Assembly: GCF_016583765.1 (NCBI RefSeq)
Contig: NZ_NRRR01000003.1
Span: 124,001 to 188,000 of the forward strand
Length of the DNA: 64,000 nucleotides
Direction of reading: 5' to 3'
DNA from: Chromatium weissei
Lineage (GTDB): Bacteria > Pseudomonadota > Gammaproteobacteria > Chromatiales > Chromatiaceae
Below, one piece after another: positions 43,184-52,467 of this stretch. Below the pieces are notes generated by a model, which was not told the origin of the DNA, searched no databases, and worked only from the letters and a program-made list of their open reading frames with translations. Numbering within the stretch: the stretch's first letter is position 1; each line of letters begins with the position of its first letter. The position numbers and the translations under genes were made by a program.

Positions 43184-44254
43184 TTGATGACTGAAAAGCT
43201 GTTTTATTTTGCGAATGCGTCTTTTCACGCGGCGCGGCAATTACCGAATTTGCCTGACGGACATGCGGCGCGGCGACTGCACGGTCACAATTTCGTAGCG
43301 CGAGTGCGAGCGCAATTGCCAACCGATTGTGCGCAATTTGCTGGCGCGGCGACTGGACAATTGAATGCCGCGTTGACCGAGCAAGTTGCCGCACTCGATT
43401 ACCGCAACCTCAATGAAATCATGCCAATACCGAGTGATGCGGCGTTGGCGTTGTGGCTGCGGGAGCGGCTCGCGCTGCCGGAATCCGTGCAACTCGGCGT
43501 GGAAAGCACTGCCGATCAGGGCGCGGTGGTGAATGAAGCGGGTGAAATAGAAATTTGGCGGCGCTGGCGCTTTGAAGCGGCGCATCGGTTACCGAATGTT
43601 CCGGCTGGGCATCAGTGCGGACGAATGCACGGTCATAGTTTTGAAGTGATTGTGCACGCCGCGCTACTGCCGAAAACCAGCGTGAATTTTCAACAGCAGC
43701 TTGATGCGCTGTGGCAGCCGCTGTACGCCGAGCTGCATCACGCCTGTCTCAACGAAATTTCCGGTTTGGAAAATCCGACCAGCGAGTTGCTGGCGCAATG
43801 GCTGTGGCAACGGTTTGCACCGCAATTGCCGACGCTGCGTCGCGTGACGGTGTGCGAAACGGCGACGGCGGGCTGTCATTTCGATGGGCAACAGTTTCGC
43901 ATTTGGAAAGAGCAACGCTTTGAAAGTGCAGTGCAATTTCCTGCGGCGCTGGCGGGCGATGGACGCGGACGGCTACACGGTCACAGCTATTTGTTGCGGT
44001 TGTTGCTCAGTGCGCCGCTGGACGCGGTGCTGGGTTGGACGGTCGATTATGGCGATGTTAAATCACTGTTTATGCCGATTTATCGCCAACTCGATCATCA
44101 TCAACTCGATCAATTGCCGCAATTGGTGAATGCTGATCCGATTGAATTAGCGCAATGGATTCGAGCGAAAATGGCTGCTGTTTTACCCGCGCTCGATGGA
44201 ATTGAAATTGAGGAAACAGCGGGTAATGGCGCTGGTTTATGGTGGGTCAATTGA
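43184..44254 (+). CDS. Triple-domain 6-carboxytetrahydropterin synthase (QueD) fusion
   Basis: The 356 residues contain three consecutive PTPS/QueD-like domains (about 1-122, 123-240, 241-356), each with a recognisable 'HGH' core: 'RRLHGHNF' (31-37), 'GRMHGHSF' (146-153) and 'GRLHGHSY' (262-269). Only the middle domain keeps the AAH zinc His (134) and the catalytic Cys (145). Only the third keeps the catalytic 'LDHH' (303-306). The first has lost all of these. A normal QueD is about 120 residues. The gene follows queC by 6 bp, so the product belongs to preQ0/queuosine synthesis. It might form active sites between domains of one chain. Its 3' end overlaps the convergent bioA by 18 bp. Confidence 0.88.
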   Translation: MMTEKLFYFANASFHAARQLPNLPDGHAARRLHGHNFVARVRAQLPTDCAQFAGAATGQLNAALTEQVAALDYRNLNEIMPIPSDAALALWLRERLALPESVQLGVESTADQGAVVNEAGEIEIWRRWRFEAAHRLPNVPAGHQCGRMHGHSFEVIVHAALLPKTSVNFQQQLDALWQPLYAELHHACLNEISGLENPTSELLAQWLWQRFAPQLPTLRRVTVCETATAGCHFDGQQFRIWKEQRFESAVQFPAALAGDGRGRLHGHSYLLRLLLSAPLDAVLGWTVDYGDVKSLFMPIYRQLDHHQLDQLPQLVNADPIELAQWIRAKMAAVLPALDGIEIEETAGNGAGLWWVN

Positions 44255-45559
44255 ATGCGTTTCATTATGATGATTGCCAATCACTTGCCGCACTGCGGCG
44301 CACAGTTGATTCAATTGTGCGTCGCTGATGATGTACGGCGGCATGAGATAAACCAAACGTCCAAACGGTCGAATCCACACGCCCAGTTCCACAAAACGCG
44401 GCTGTATGTCGCGCAGCATCACCGGCTCGGTCAATTCCACCACGCCAATCGCGCCGAGCACGCGCACATCCGCCACATTTGGCTGGTGGCTGCAAGCCGC
44501 TAAACCGTCGCGCAGTCGCTGTTCAATGCGACGAATGTTTGCTTGCCAATCATCAGCCAGCAGCAGCGCGATGCTGGCGTTGGCAACTGCACAGGCCAGC
44601 GGATTGCCCATGAATGTCGGCCCGTGCATAAACACGCCCGGATCGCCCGCAGCGATGGTGTGTGCCACGCGCTCCGTCGTTAAAGTTGCGGCGAGGGTGA
44701 GATAACCGCCAGTTAATGCCTTGCCGACGGTCATCAGATCGGGCGCAATGTCCGCGTGTTCACAGGCGAATAGTCGTCCGGTTCGCCCAAAGCCGGTGGC
44801 AATTTCGTCAGCAATCAACAGCACATCGAATTGATCGCACAGCGTTCGCACCTGCGCTAAATACTCGGCGCTATAAAACCGCATTCCGCCAGCGCCCTGC
44901 ACAATCGGTTCTAAAATCACGGCAGCGAGTTCGTGTTGATGCTGCGCCAGCAGTTGCGCCAGCGGTGCGATGTCTTCCGGTTGACAGGATGCGCCGAATC
45001 GACAGCGCGGCGCTGGCGCAAAAATCTGTTGCGGCAGTACGCGTGAAAACAGTCGGTGCATTCCGGTCACGGGATCGCACACTGACATTGCGTTAAAGGT
45101 GTCGCCGTGATAGCCGCCGCGAATGGTCAATAGCCGACATTTTTCTGCACGTTTCTGCGCCACCCAAAATTGCAGCGCCATTTTGATTGCGACTTCCACT
45201 GCCACCGAGCCGGTGTCGCACAGAAACACGCGTTGCAGCGGTTCCGGTGTCAGTGCCACCAGCGTTTGTACGAGCTGCATCGCTGGCGCGTGAGTCAAGC
45301 CGCCAAACATGACGTGTGCCATGTGGTCGAGCTGCGCGTGCACTGCTTGATTGAGTTGCGGATGGTTATAACCATGAATTGCGCACCACCACGATGCCAT
45401 GCCGTCAATCAATCGCCGTCCGTCCGTCAATTCCAATTCGCAGCCCTGCGCGGCGTGTACTGAATACAGTGGCTCGGTCGAATATGGCGAACTATACGGA
45501 TGCCACGCATGAGCGCGATCAATGGCGAGCAGGTCAATTTCGGTGAATAGTGGTTGCAT
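44237..45559 (-). CDS. bioA: Adenosylmethionine-8-amino-7-oxononanoate aminotransferase
   Basis: BioA is the PLP enzyme that makes 7,8-diaminopelargonate in biotin synthesis, using S-adenosylmethionine as amino donor. The 440-residue protein shows '[11 protein letters not shown]', '[15 protein letters not shown]', '[18 protein letters not shown]', '[17 protein letters not shown]', '[11 protein letters not shown]' and the PLP lysine in '[12 protein letters not shown]'. Other bio genes are not in the window. Its end overlaps the convergent QueD fusion gene by 18 bp. Confidence 0.95.
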   Translation of the reverse strand: MQPLFTEIDLLAIDRAHAWHPYSSPYSTEPLYSVHAAQGCELELTDGRRLIDGMASWWCAIHGYNHPQLNQAVHAQLDHMAHVMFGGLTHAPAMQLVQTLVALTPEPLQRVFLCDTGSVAVEVAIKMALQFWVAQKRAEKCRLLTIRGGYHGDTFNAMSVCDPVTGMHRLFSRVLPQQIFAPAPRCRFGASCQPEDIAPLAQLLAQHQHELAAVILEPIVQGAGGMRFYSAEYLAQVRTLCDQFDVLLIADEIATGFGRTGRLFACEHADIAPDLMTVGKALTGGYLTLAATLTTERVAHTIAAGDPGVFMHGPTFMGNPLACAVANASIALLLADDWQANIRRIEQRLRDGLAACSHQPNVADVRVLGAIGVVELTEPVMLRDIQPRFVELGVWIRPFGRLVYLMPPYIISDAQLNQLCAAVRQVIGNHHNETHSIDPP

Positions 45560-45677
45560 TCAAATTCTACGTTTAATGCTTTTGCGTACATGGGTTATTG
45601 GACTTTGATTGTGAATTTAATCAGAAAGAGCGAACGGCAACATCGGAATTCCGCATGACCCGAATTGAGAATCAGCG

Positions 45678-45706
45678 ACTGTCTCAACAATTCCCTGCGA
45701 TATAAT
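45678..45706 (+). promoter_or_regulatory. Probable promoter of aceE
   Basis: A consensus -10 TATAAT lies at 45701-45706, 52 bp before the aceE start. The -35 at 17 bp spacing (ACTGTC) is weak, which suggests an activator. The -10 and the next 15 bases closely match a sequence upstream of aceF at 52153. Confidence 0.55.
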
Positions 45707-45758
45707 CCGCACCTTCATCCGTACTGCCTGTTGCGACCGTCCTTTTTGAGAAAACCTG

Positions 45759-48413
45759 ATGACCAACAAGCCCGATATTGATTCGCAAGAAACTCAGGAA
45801 TGGCTCGATTCACTCGAAGCCGTTTTGGAAAACGAAGGCGTAGAACGCGCACATTATTTGTTGGAACGCCTGATTGATAAGGCGCGGCGCTCCGGCGCTT
45901 ATCTGCCGTACAGCGCCAACACCGCGTATCTCAACACCATTCCGGTGCAGCGCCAGCAAGCATTTCCCGGTGATCGAGCGATGGAGCGGCGTATTCGTTC
46001 CTTCGTGCGGTGGAATGCGATGGCGATGGTGGTGCAAGCCAATCGGCTTTCGACCGAGCTCGGCGGACACATCGCCAGCTTCGCGTCTTCAGCAACGCTG
46101 CTCGATGTGGCTTACACCCATTTTCTGCACGCCCGCGATCAGAATCACGGCGGTGATCTGGTCTTTTTTCAAGGACATTCCGCACCCGGCATCTACGCTC
46201 GCGCCTTTTTGGAAGGTCGCATCAGCGAAGATCAGTTATACAACTTTCGGCAGGAAGTCGATGGCAACGGTCTGTCTTCTTATCCGCATCCGTGGCTGAT
46301 GCCGAATTTCTGGCAATTTCCCACCGTGTCGATGGGACTCGGCCCGCTGATGGCGATTTATCAAGCCCGTTTCATGCGTTATCTGGCAGATCGCAGCGTG
46401 GTCAATACCGCCGGACGCAAAGTCTGGGCATTTCTCGGCGACGGCGAAATGGACGAACCGGAATCGCTCGGCGCGATTTCGCTGGCCGCCCGCGAGCGAT
46501 TGGATAATTTGGTGTTCGTGGTCAACTGCAATTTGCAGCGGCTGGATGGGCCGGTGCGCGGCAACGGCAAAATCATTCAAGAATTGGAAGCGGTGTTTCG
46601 TGGCGCAGGTTGGAACGTCATCAAGGTCATCTGGGGCAGTTATTGGGACCCGCTGCTGGCGCGAGACAAAAACGGTTTGCTACTCAAACGGATGGAAGAA
46701 TGCGTCGATGGCGATTATCAAACGTATAAAGCGCGGGGCGGCGCGTACACCCGCGAGCATTTCTTTGGCAAATATCCAGAATTAAAAGAAATGGTTGCCA
46801 ATCTGACCGACGAGGATATTTGGCGACTCAATCGCGGCGGACACGATCCGGTTAAGGTGTTCAATGCTTATGCGCAGGCGATGACGGTCAACGGTAAACC
46901 GACAGTCATTCTTGCCAAAACCGTCAAGGGTTACGGCATGGGCGTGGCGGGCGAAGGGATGAATATCACCCATTCGCAGAAAAAGATGGGTGAAACGCAC
47001 CTGAAAGCCTTCCGTGACCGTTTCAACATTCCAATTTCCGATGATTTGATCGGCGCAGCGCCGTTTTATAAACCAGCAGCGGATAGTCCAGAACTCAAAT
47101 ATCTGCACAAAGTTCGTGAGCGACTCGGCGGCTTTTTGCCAGCGCGTCAGCCGATTGCTGCGCCGTTGGAAATACCGCCATTGGAGACGTTTCAACCGCT
47201 GCTCGACGGCAGTGGCACAAAAGAAATGTCCACCACGATGGCGCTGGTGCGGTTACTGACGACCATTCTGCGCGATAAACACATCGGTCAACTGGTCGTG
47301 CCGATTGTGCCGGATGAAGCGCGCACCTTCGGCATGGAAGGCATGTTTCGTCAGCTCGGCATTTACGCCTCGCAAGGTCAGCTTTATGAGCCGATGGATT
47401 CCGATCAGGTGATGTATTACCGCGAGGACAAAAAAGGTCAGATTTTGCAGGAAGGAATCAATGAAGCTGGCGCAATGTCGTCATGGATTGCGGCCGCGAC
47501 GGCATATGCCAATCACGGCCAAAGCATGATTCCGTTTTACATCTATTACTCGATGTTCGGTTTTCAGCGGATCGGCGATTTGGCATGGGCTGCGGGCGAC
47601 ATGCGGGCGCGCGGTTTCTTAATCGGTGGAACCGCCGGACGCACCACGCTGGCGGGCGAGGGTTTGCAGCATCAAGACGGTCACAGCCCAATTGTGGCCT
47701 CCACCATTCCCAATTGCATCGTCTACGATCCAGCCTATGCCTATGAAATGGCAGTGATTGTGCACGACGGACTGCAGCGCATGTATCAGAAACAGGAAGA
47801 CGTGTTCTATTACATCGCCGCAATGAATGAAAACTACGTGCAGCCCGTCATGCCGGAAGACAGCGTCACCGGCATTCTCAAAGGCATGTATCGCGTGCAA
47901 CGCGGTGAAGAACGCAGCCACCGCGTGCAACTGCTCGGATCAGGAGCGATTTTGCGCGAAGTGCTCGCAGCCGCTGAATTGCTGGCGCAAGATTTTGATG
48001 TCGGTTCAGCCGTGTGGAGTGTCACCAGTTTCAACGAGTTACGCCGCGATGGAATCGACGTAGAACGTTGGAATCTGCTGCATCCTGAACAAGAACAGCG
48101 CACGACCTACGTAGAAGCACAATTGGCGGGAACTCGCGGACCGATCATCGCGGCGACCGATTACATTCGTCTTTATGCCGAGCAGATTCGCCCGTACGTG
48201 CCGCGCCGTTATTCAGTGCTCGGAACCGACGGTTTTGGACGCAGCGACATGCGCACGCAATTACGCAAATTCTTCGAGGTCAATCGCTATTACATCGTAT
48301 TAGCCGCACTCAAAGCATTAGCAGATGAAGGTGAAATCTCCACTGCTCGCGTTGCCGAAGCAATCATCAAATACCGTATTGACCCGAATAAACCCAATCC
48401 AATCACAGTTTAA
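45759..48413 (+). CDS. aceE: Pyruvate dehydrogenase E1 component (homodimeric type)
   Basis: AceE decarboxylates pyruvate with thiamine diphosphate and acetylates the lipoyl group of AceF. The 884-residue length is typical. Motifs include 'NTIPVQRQQAFPGDRAMERR', 'GGDLVFFQGHSAPGIYARAF', the ThDP-binding 'FLGDGEMDEPESLGAI...VVNCNLQRLDGPV', 'ILAKTVKGYGMG' and 'DEARTFGMEGMFRQLGIY'. In many relatives aceF follows directly. Here a glycosyltransferase and a reverse-strand block of four genes separate them, and aceF lies 4 kb downstream. lpd is not in the window. Confidence 0.97.
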   Translation: MTNKPDIDSQETQEWLDSLEAVLENEGVERAHYLLERLIDKARRSGAYLPYSANTAYLNTIPVQRQQAFPGDRAMERRIRSFVRWNAMAMVVQANRLSTELGGHIASFASSATLLDVAYTHFLHARDQNHGGDLVFFQGHSAPGIYARAFLEGRISEDQLYNFRQEVDGNGLSSYPHPWLMPNFWQFPTVSMGLGPLMAIYQARFMRYLADRSVVNTAGRKVWAFLGDGEMDEPESLGAISLAARERLDNLVFVVNCNLQRLDGPVRGNGKIIQELEAVFRGAGWNVIKVIWGSYWDPLLARDKNGLLLKRMEECVDGDYQTYKARGGAYTREHFFGKYPELKEMVANLTDEDIWRLNRGGHDPVKVFNAYAQAMTVNGKPTVILAKTVKGYGMGVAGEGMNITHSQKKMGETHLKAFRDRFNIPISDDLIGAAPFYKPAADSPELKYLHKVRERLGGFLPARQPIAAPLEIPPLETFQPLLDGSGTKEMSTTMALVRLLTTILRDKHIGQLVVPIVPDEARTFGMEGMFRQLGIYASQGQLYEPMDSDQVMYYREDKKGQILQEGINEAGAMSSWIAAATAYANHGQSMIPFYIYYSMFGFQRIGDLAWAAGDMRARGFLIGGTAGRTTLAGEGLQHQDGHSPIVASTIPNCIVYDPAYAYEMAVIVHDGLQRMYQKQEDVFYYIAAMNENYVQPVMPEDSVTGILKGMYRVQRGEERSHRVQLLGSGAILREVLAAAELLAQDFDVGSAVWSVTSFNELRRDGIDVERWNLLHPEQEQRTTYVEAQLAGTRGPIIAATDYIRLYAEQIRPYVPRRYSVLGTDGFGRSDMRTQLRKFFEVNRYYIVLAALKALADEGEISTARVAEAIIKYRIDPNKPNPITV

Positions 48414-48559
48414 GTGAATTGGCATCTTCAATCGCTTGATCAATACAGAAAGTGACGCCGTTAATGTATTTTCAGAAAGAAATATACTCGTAATTCAAAA
48501 CTGACAATACCTTTCAACTGCGTCACTTCGATATTGACAAATTGCCAATTGCCACCCGC

Positions 48560-49660
48560 ATGAAAAAAATACCACGACTTACCGTATTCGCTTCTTTTTC
48601 TGGAAGCGGCGGCGTTGAACGCATGTTGATTAATTTAATTCGTGGTTTTGCTGCATTTGATCAAACCATTGATTTAGTTGTTACTCGCACTGATAGTCCA
48701 CATCTCGCTCGCCTACCGTCGCAAGTCAACTTAATTCCTTTATCAACACAACACACGTTTTCCGCAATTCCCGCATTAGCACGCTATTTATACAAAAATC
48801 GTCCAACAGTAATGCTGGCAGCAAAAGATCGTGCCGGACGCGTTGCCGTATTGGCGCGAGCAATAGCGCAAACAAATACCCGTCTCGTATTGCGTTTAGG
48901 CACGAATTTATCAGCGGCAATGGCAATGCGAACAGCACCAGAACGCTGGTTACGTTACGCACCAATTCGCCTGCTTTATCCGCAACTTGATCTCATTATT
49001 GCCGTATCAGAAGGCGTTGCAACGGACACTGCACAAATTGCGCGTATTCCCCGCGAACGAATACGCGTCATTCGCAATCCGGTAATTACGCCAGAATTGA
49101 ATTCATTGGCAATGGAACCCGCTCCGCATTCGTGGTTAGAACAGAATCAACCACCCGTTATTTTGGGAATGGGACGGCTGCAACGGCAAAAAGATTTTTC
49201 AACTTTAATTCGCGCTTTTGCGCAGGTGCGAGCGACGCATGATTGCCGACTTATTATTCTTGGAGAAGGTGGCGGACGAGCGCAATTAACTGAATTGATC
49301 ACCGAATTAAACTTAAATGCCGACGTGATATTGCCCGGATTTCAAGCCAATCCGTATGCGTGGTTGGCACGCGCAAAATTATTCGTATTATCATCAGCTT
49401 GGGAAGGATCGCCGAATGTATTAACGGAGGCGTTGGCATTGGGTGTGCCAGTGGTCGCAACTGACTGCCCGAGTGGACCAGCGGAAATTCTCAATAATGG
49501 GCAATACGGAACATTGGTATCAATTGGCGATGCAGCAGCAATGGCACAAGCAATGATAGCGACATTGAATCAACCGTTATCGCCATTGCTTTTACGTCAA
49601 GCAGTGATTGAATATACGCAGGAATACAGTGCCGCACAGTATTTGCAGGCACTGGAATAA
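48560..49660 (+). CDS. Glycosyltransferase, GT4-type (group 1)
   Basis: The ATG at 48560 is preferred over a TTG at 48542. The 366-residue protein has a Rossmann N-terminal half with 'FASFSGSGGVERMLINLI' (nucleotide-sugar enzyme glycine region) and a C-terminal half with 'PVILGMGRLQRQKDFSTLIR', 'RLIILGEGGGRAQL', 'LPGFQANPYAWLARAKLFV' and the EX7E-type motif 'SAWEGSPNVLTEALALGVPV'. It retains a sugar donor and adds it to an acceptor I cannot identify, perhaps lipopolysaccharide or another envelope glycan. It is more AT-rich than aceE before it. Confidence 0.88.
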   Translation: MKKIPRLTVFASFSGSGGVERMLINLIRGFAAFDQTIDLVVTRTDSPHLARLPSQVNLIPLSTQHTFSAIPALARYLYKNRPTVMLAAKDRAGRVAVLARAIAQTNTRLVLRLGTNLSAAMAMRTAPERWLRYAPIRLLYPQLDLIIAVSEGVATDTAQIARIPRERIRVIRNPVITPELNSLAMEPAPHSWLEQNQPPVILGMGRLQRQKDFSTLIRAFAQVRATHDCRLIILGEGGGRAQLTELITELNLNADVILPGFQANPYAWLARAKLFVLSSAWEGSPNVLTEALALGVPVVATDCPSGPAEILNNGQYGTLVSIGDAAAMAQAMIATLNQPLSPLLLRQAVIEYTQEYSAAQYLQALE

Positions 49661-49664
49661 GATA

Positions 49665-50156
49665 TTAATACACCCAAGGAATGAATTTACGCACGTTTTT
49701 AGAATAACTCGCGTATTCAGGATGACGCTCGGTTAACCAGACTTCTTCTTTACTTGCTTTGTAATCGAAGAATAAAAAGCCAATAATAAACCACAATAAA
49801 TGCGACAGACTCAAACTGTATAGTACCCAGCCCAATGCCATAATAAGTTGACTGGCATATAACGGATGTCGCACCCAATTATAAATACCATGTCGCACTA
49901 ATTGATTGTGATTAACTGGATAAGGTAATGGCGTGAGATTTTCTCGTAAATTCAGCATTCCAGCACCGACAAATACAATTGAAATCAATCCTGATACAAG
50001 CCAGATCAATTTGCGCGGTATTTCCAATAACTCTAGCCACGTTTGCATCGGAATGGGATGCCATACCGGAGTAATAATAAAAGCGAATAGCAAAAAGAAC
50101 TGCAACACAACTAAATACTCGCCGCGTTTGCCTTGTAAAAACGAAAAATTCGCCAT
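49665..50156 (-). CDS. Membrane methyltransferase of the isoprenylcysteine-methyltransferase-like family
   Basis: The 163-residue protein has about four membrane helices and the family signature near the C-terminus: 'LVRHGIYNWVRHPLYASQLI', then 'KEEVWLTERHPEYASYSKNV' with the conserved E..L...P.Y..Y pattern. Bacterial members methylate lipids or other membrane substrates; the substrate here is unknown. It starts 2 bp after the engB stop, so it is probably cotranscribed with ppa-moaC-engB. Confidence 0.75.
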   Translation of the reverse strand: MANFSFLQGKRGEYLVVLQFFLLFAFIITPVWHPIPMQTWLELLEIPRKLIWLVSGLISIVFVGAGMLNLRENLTPLPYPVNHNQLVRHGIYNWVRHPLYASQLIMALGWVLYSLSLSHLLWFIIGFLFFDYKASKEEVWLTERHPEYASYSKNVRKFIPWVY

Positions 50157-50158
50157 TA

Positions 50159-50824
50159 TTATTCTCCGAATGAATGAGGTAAAACAGCATTAACGCTGAA
50201 TGGTGCGTCGGGATCGCGTTCTGCAACAACAAGCCATTGATCGAGCCAATTTTGTACAAATTCAACGCCTTGACGTTCTAACGCAGAAAACAATTGCACG
50301 GTGATGCGCCCATTGCTATTGGCTGCATTCGTTTCGCGTTCAACAGCAAGTTTAGTTGCCATTGCCGCACCGCGTTTTAATTTATCAGCTTTGGTTAACA
50401 GCAATAAAATAGCCAATTGAGCGCGTTGTCCCCAAGCCAACATTTGCCGATCAAATTCGGTTAATGGATGACGAATATCCATGACAATGACTAATCCAGT
50501 AAGTGCGCGGCGATCTTCTAAATAATGCGCAAGATGACGTTGCCATTGCAATTTAATTGTTTCAGAAACCTTTGCGTAACCGTAGCCGGGTAAATCGACT
50601 AAACGTCGCTCGGAATCCAATTCAAAAAAGATGATTTGCTGCGTACGACCGGGTGTTTTGCTGGTGCGCGCCAGTGCTTTTTGATGACAGAGCGCATTGA
50701 TTGCACTGGATTTTCCGGCGTTTGATCGTCCAGAAAATGCGACTTCGCGTCCGGTATCGGCTGGCGCTTGATCGAGCTGGGTAGCGGCAGTGAGAAAGTG
50801 TGCACGTTGATAAAAAGCGTTCAT
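50159..50824 (-). CDS. engB: Ribosome biogenesis GTPase EngB/YsxC
   Basis: EngB is an essential GTPase for assembly of the large ribosomal subunit. The ATG at 50824 starts the normal N-terminus ('[17 protein letters not shown]'); the frame extends 18 codons further. G motifs are '[16 protein letters not shown]', '[10 protein letters not shown]', '[11 protein letters not shown]' and '[10 protein letters not shown]'. The length of 221 residues is usual. It is 13 bp after moaC on the same strand. Confidence 0.94.
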   Translation of the reverse strand: MNAFYQRAHFLTAATQLDQAPADTGREVAFSGRSNAGKSSAINALCHQKALARTSKTPGRTQQIIFFELDSERRLVDLPGYGYAKVSETIKLQWQRHLAHYLEDRRALTGLVIVMDIRHPLTEFDRQMLAWGQRAQLAILLLLTKADKLKRGAAMATKLAVERETNAANSNGRITVQLFSALERQGVEFVQNWLDQWLVVAERDPDAPFSVNAVLPHSFGE

Positions 50825-50837
50825 ATTTTGAGAGTCG

Positions 50838-51317
50838 TTATGGTGATGGACGCTGCCAATACCCTGATTGACCGCCACTTTTTTCTAACAGACGCACATC
50901 GCTGATGGTCATGCCGCGATCAACGGCTTTGCACATGTCGTACACGGTTAACAGGCTGATTTGCACGGCGCACAGGGCTTCGATTTCGACACCGGTTTGT
51001 CCGCTGGTGGCGACGGTGGCGCGGCAATAAACGCATGATTCTGCATGACAAATTGTTAATTCAATCTCAACTTTGGTGAGCGCCAGCGGATGACAGAGCG
51101 GCACGAAATCAGCGGTGCGTTTGGCGGCCATGATGCCAGCAATGCGCGCCACGCCGAGCACGTCGCCTTTGCGGTGATCGCCCTGTTCAATCAGCGCCAG
51201 CGTTGCGCTCATCATGGCAATTCGACCTTCAGCGACGGCAATGCGCGCCGTCACTGGTTTACCGCCCACGTCCACCATGTGCGCAGTGCCGCGATCAGTG
51301 AAGTGGGTCAACTGCAT
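50838..51317 (-). CDS. moaC: Cyclic pyranopterin monophosphate synthase MoaC
   Basis: MoaC acts with MoaA in the first step of molybdenum cofactor synthesis. The ATG at 51317 lies 1 bp after the ppa stop, giving 159 residues; the longer frame back to 51431 is an overlap with ppa. Motifs are '[16 protein letters not shown]', '[20 protein letters not shown]', '[14 protein letters not shown]' and '[20 protein letters not shown]'. No other moa gene is in the window; the pairing with ppa makes chemical sense because the reaction releases pyrophosphate. Confidence 0.95.
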   Translation of the reverse strand: MQLTHFTDRGTAHMVDVGGKPVTARIAVAEGRIAMMSATLALIEQGDHRKGDVLGVARIAGIMAAKRTADFVPLCHPLALTKVEIELTICHAESCVYCRATVATSGQTGVEIEALCAVQISLLTVYDMCKAVDRGMTISDVRLLEKSGGQSGYWQRPSP

Positions 51318-51318
51318 C

Positions 51319-51867
51319 TTAAAACGCGGGTTTTTCTGGTGCGTTTTCAAACATTTCCACGCTGGACATGATTTCTTTGCAGGCTTCATCGCGCCCGCCC
51401 CAGCCACCCACGCGAACCCACTTGCCTTCATCTAAATCTTTGTAATGTTCAAAGAAATGCGCGATTTGGTCGAGCAGATGCGGCGGCATATCGCGGAAAC
51501 TTTCCACGTTGCGATAACCCTTAAACAGCTTGTCAATCGGCAGCGCCAAAATTTTAGCGTCATCACCAGATTCGTCGGTCATGGTCAACACGCCGACCGG
51601 ACGACATTTGATGACGGAGCCGGGAATCAACGGATAAGGCGTGACCACAATCACATCGACGGGATCGCCATCGGACGATAACGTGTGCGGAACGTAGCCG
51701 TAATTGCAGGGATAGTGCATCGCAGTGGACATAAACCGGTCGACGAACATTGCGCCGGTTTCCTTGTCCATTTCGTACTTCACCGGCTCGGCGTGAGAGG
51801 GTATCTCAATGATAACATTGATAATGTTGGGAACATTGTCGCCACGTGAAACCTTCGATAAATCCAT
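51319..51867 (-). CDS. ppa: Inorganic pyrophosphatase
   Basis: Family I soluble pyrophosphatase, 182 residues, which pulls biosynthetic reactions forward by hydrolysing pyrophosphate. Visible are '[19 protein letters not shown]', '[20 protein letters not shown]', and the active-site Asp cluster in '[12 protein letters not shown]' and '[10 protein letters not shown]'. Its start is followed upstream by a 600-bp intergenic region with the aceF gene pointing away. Confidence 0.96.
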   Translation of the reverse strand: MDLSKVSRGDNVPNIINVIIEIPSHAEPVKYEMDKETGAMFVDRFMSTAMHYPCNYGYVPHTLSSDGDPVDVIVVTPYPLIPGSVIKCRPVGVLTMTDESGDDAKILALPIDKLFKGYRNVESFRDMPPHLLDQIAHFFEHYKDLDEGKWVRVGGWGGRDEACKEIMSSVEMFENAPEKPAF

Positions 51868-52467
51868 GAAAACAGTCTCTGTATTTGAAAAAATAACGCC
51901 GAACCCTGCCGCGTTAACAGCGAAAGCTCGGCGCGAATTGGGCGTTTATTATAAGCGATACGCTGCGCGGATGTTTCAGGAACAGCATCGCTGCGTGGAT
52001 TGCACAATGATCGCTCGCGCTGCCGAATGCGTTGTCATTTTTCTCGCATCAAGACGAATGGTGTTTTATAAAAAGATCGTGAGTTAACCGAGCGCGTGCA
52101 GTGGTTGCGTTTATCGATTTTTCTGATTGAGATGCTTGCATTATTATGCTGTTATCATCCGCACCTTGATGCGATTTGATTGAATAGAGTTTTCACAGGT
52201 TTTCTATTACACATCGAGAAAAGTGCTGTTGAAATGGACAATTGAATCGCGCAGTATAATTTACTTTTTCACCTTTTTACCGATGGCGCTTTGCTGAATA
52301 AATTCAGCATTTATTTATTCAGTTTATGCACAAAGAGTCACATTTCGTTACACTCAATCTTGCGTCAGTCATTTTGCTCACTATAGATCGCAAGTTGACA
52401 CAGAATGACAGCACCATTGAATGATGTGATTGTTTTTTGATTGCTGTGAGTTTTTAGGAGAGTTTGC
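51868..52467. other. Long intergenic region between divergent ppa and aceF
   Basis: This 600-bp stretch is AT-rich beyond 52100. It contains a candidate promoter near 52153 (TATCAT followed by CCGCACCTT, matching the aceE promoter) and a second candidate with TTGACA at 52395-52400. A 73-codon open frame at 51866-52087 has no recognisable features and I do not call it a gene. If the 52153 site is used, aceF has an untranslated leader of about 300 nt. Confidence 0.5.
52153..52173 (+). promoter_or_regulatory. Promoter-like motif upstream of aceF shared with aceE
   Basis: The 21 bases here match those at 45701-45721 upstream of aceE at 18 positions, including all of ATCCGCACCTT. TATCAT would be the -10. 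The -35 is not clear. Confidence 0.4.

Noticed and set aside
51866..52087. 73-codon open frame on the + strand divergent from ppa
   Set aside because: No recognisable domain, no good ribosome site, and it ends in an AT-rich region; the composition looks non-coding.
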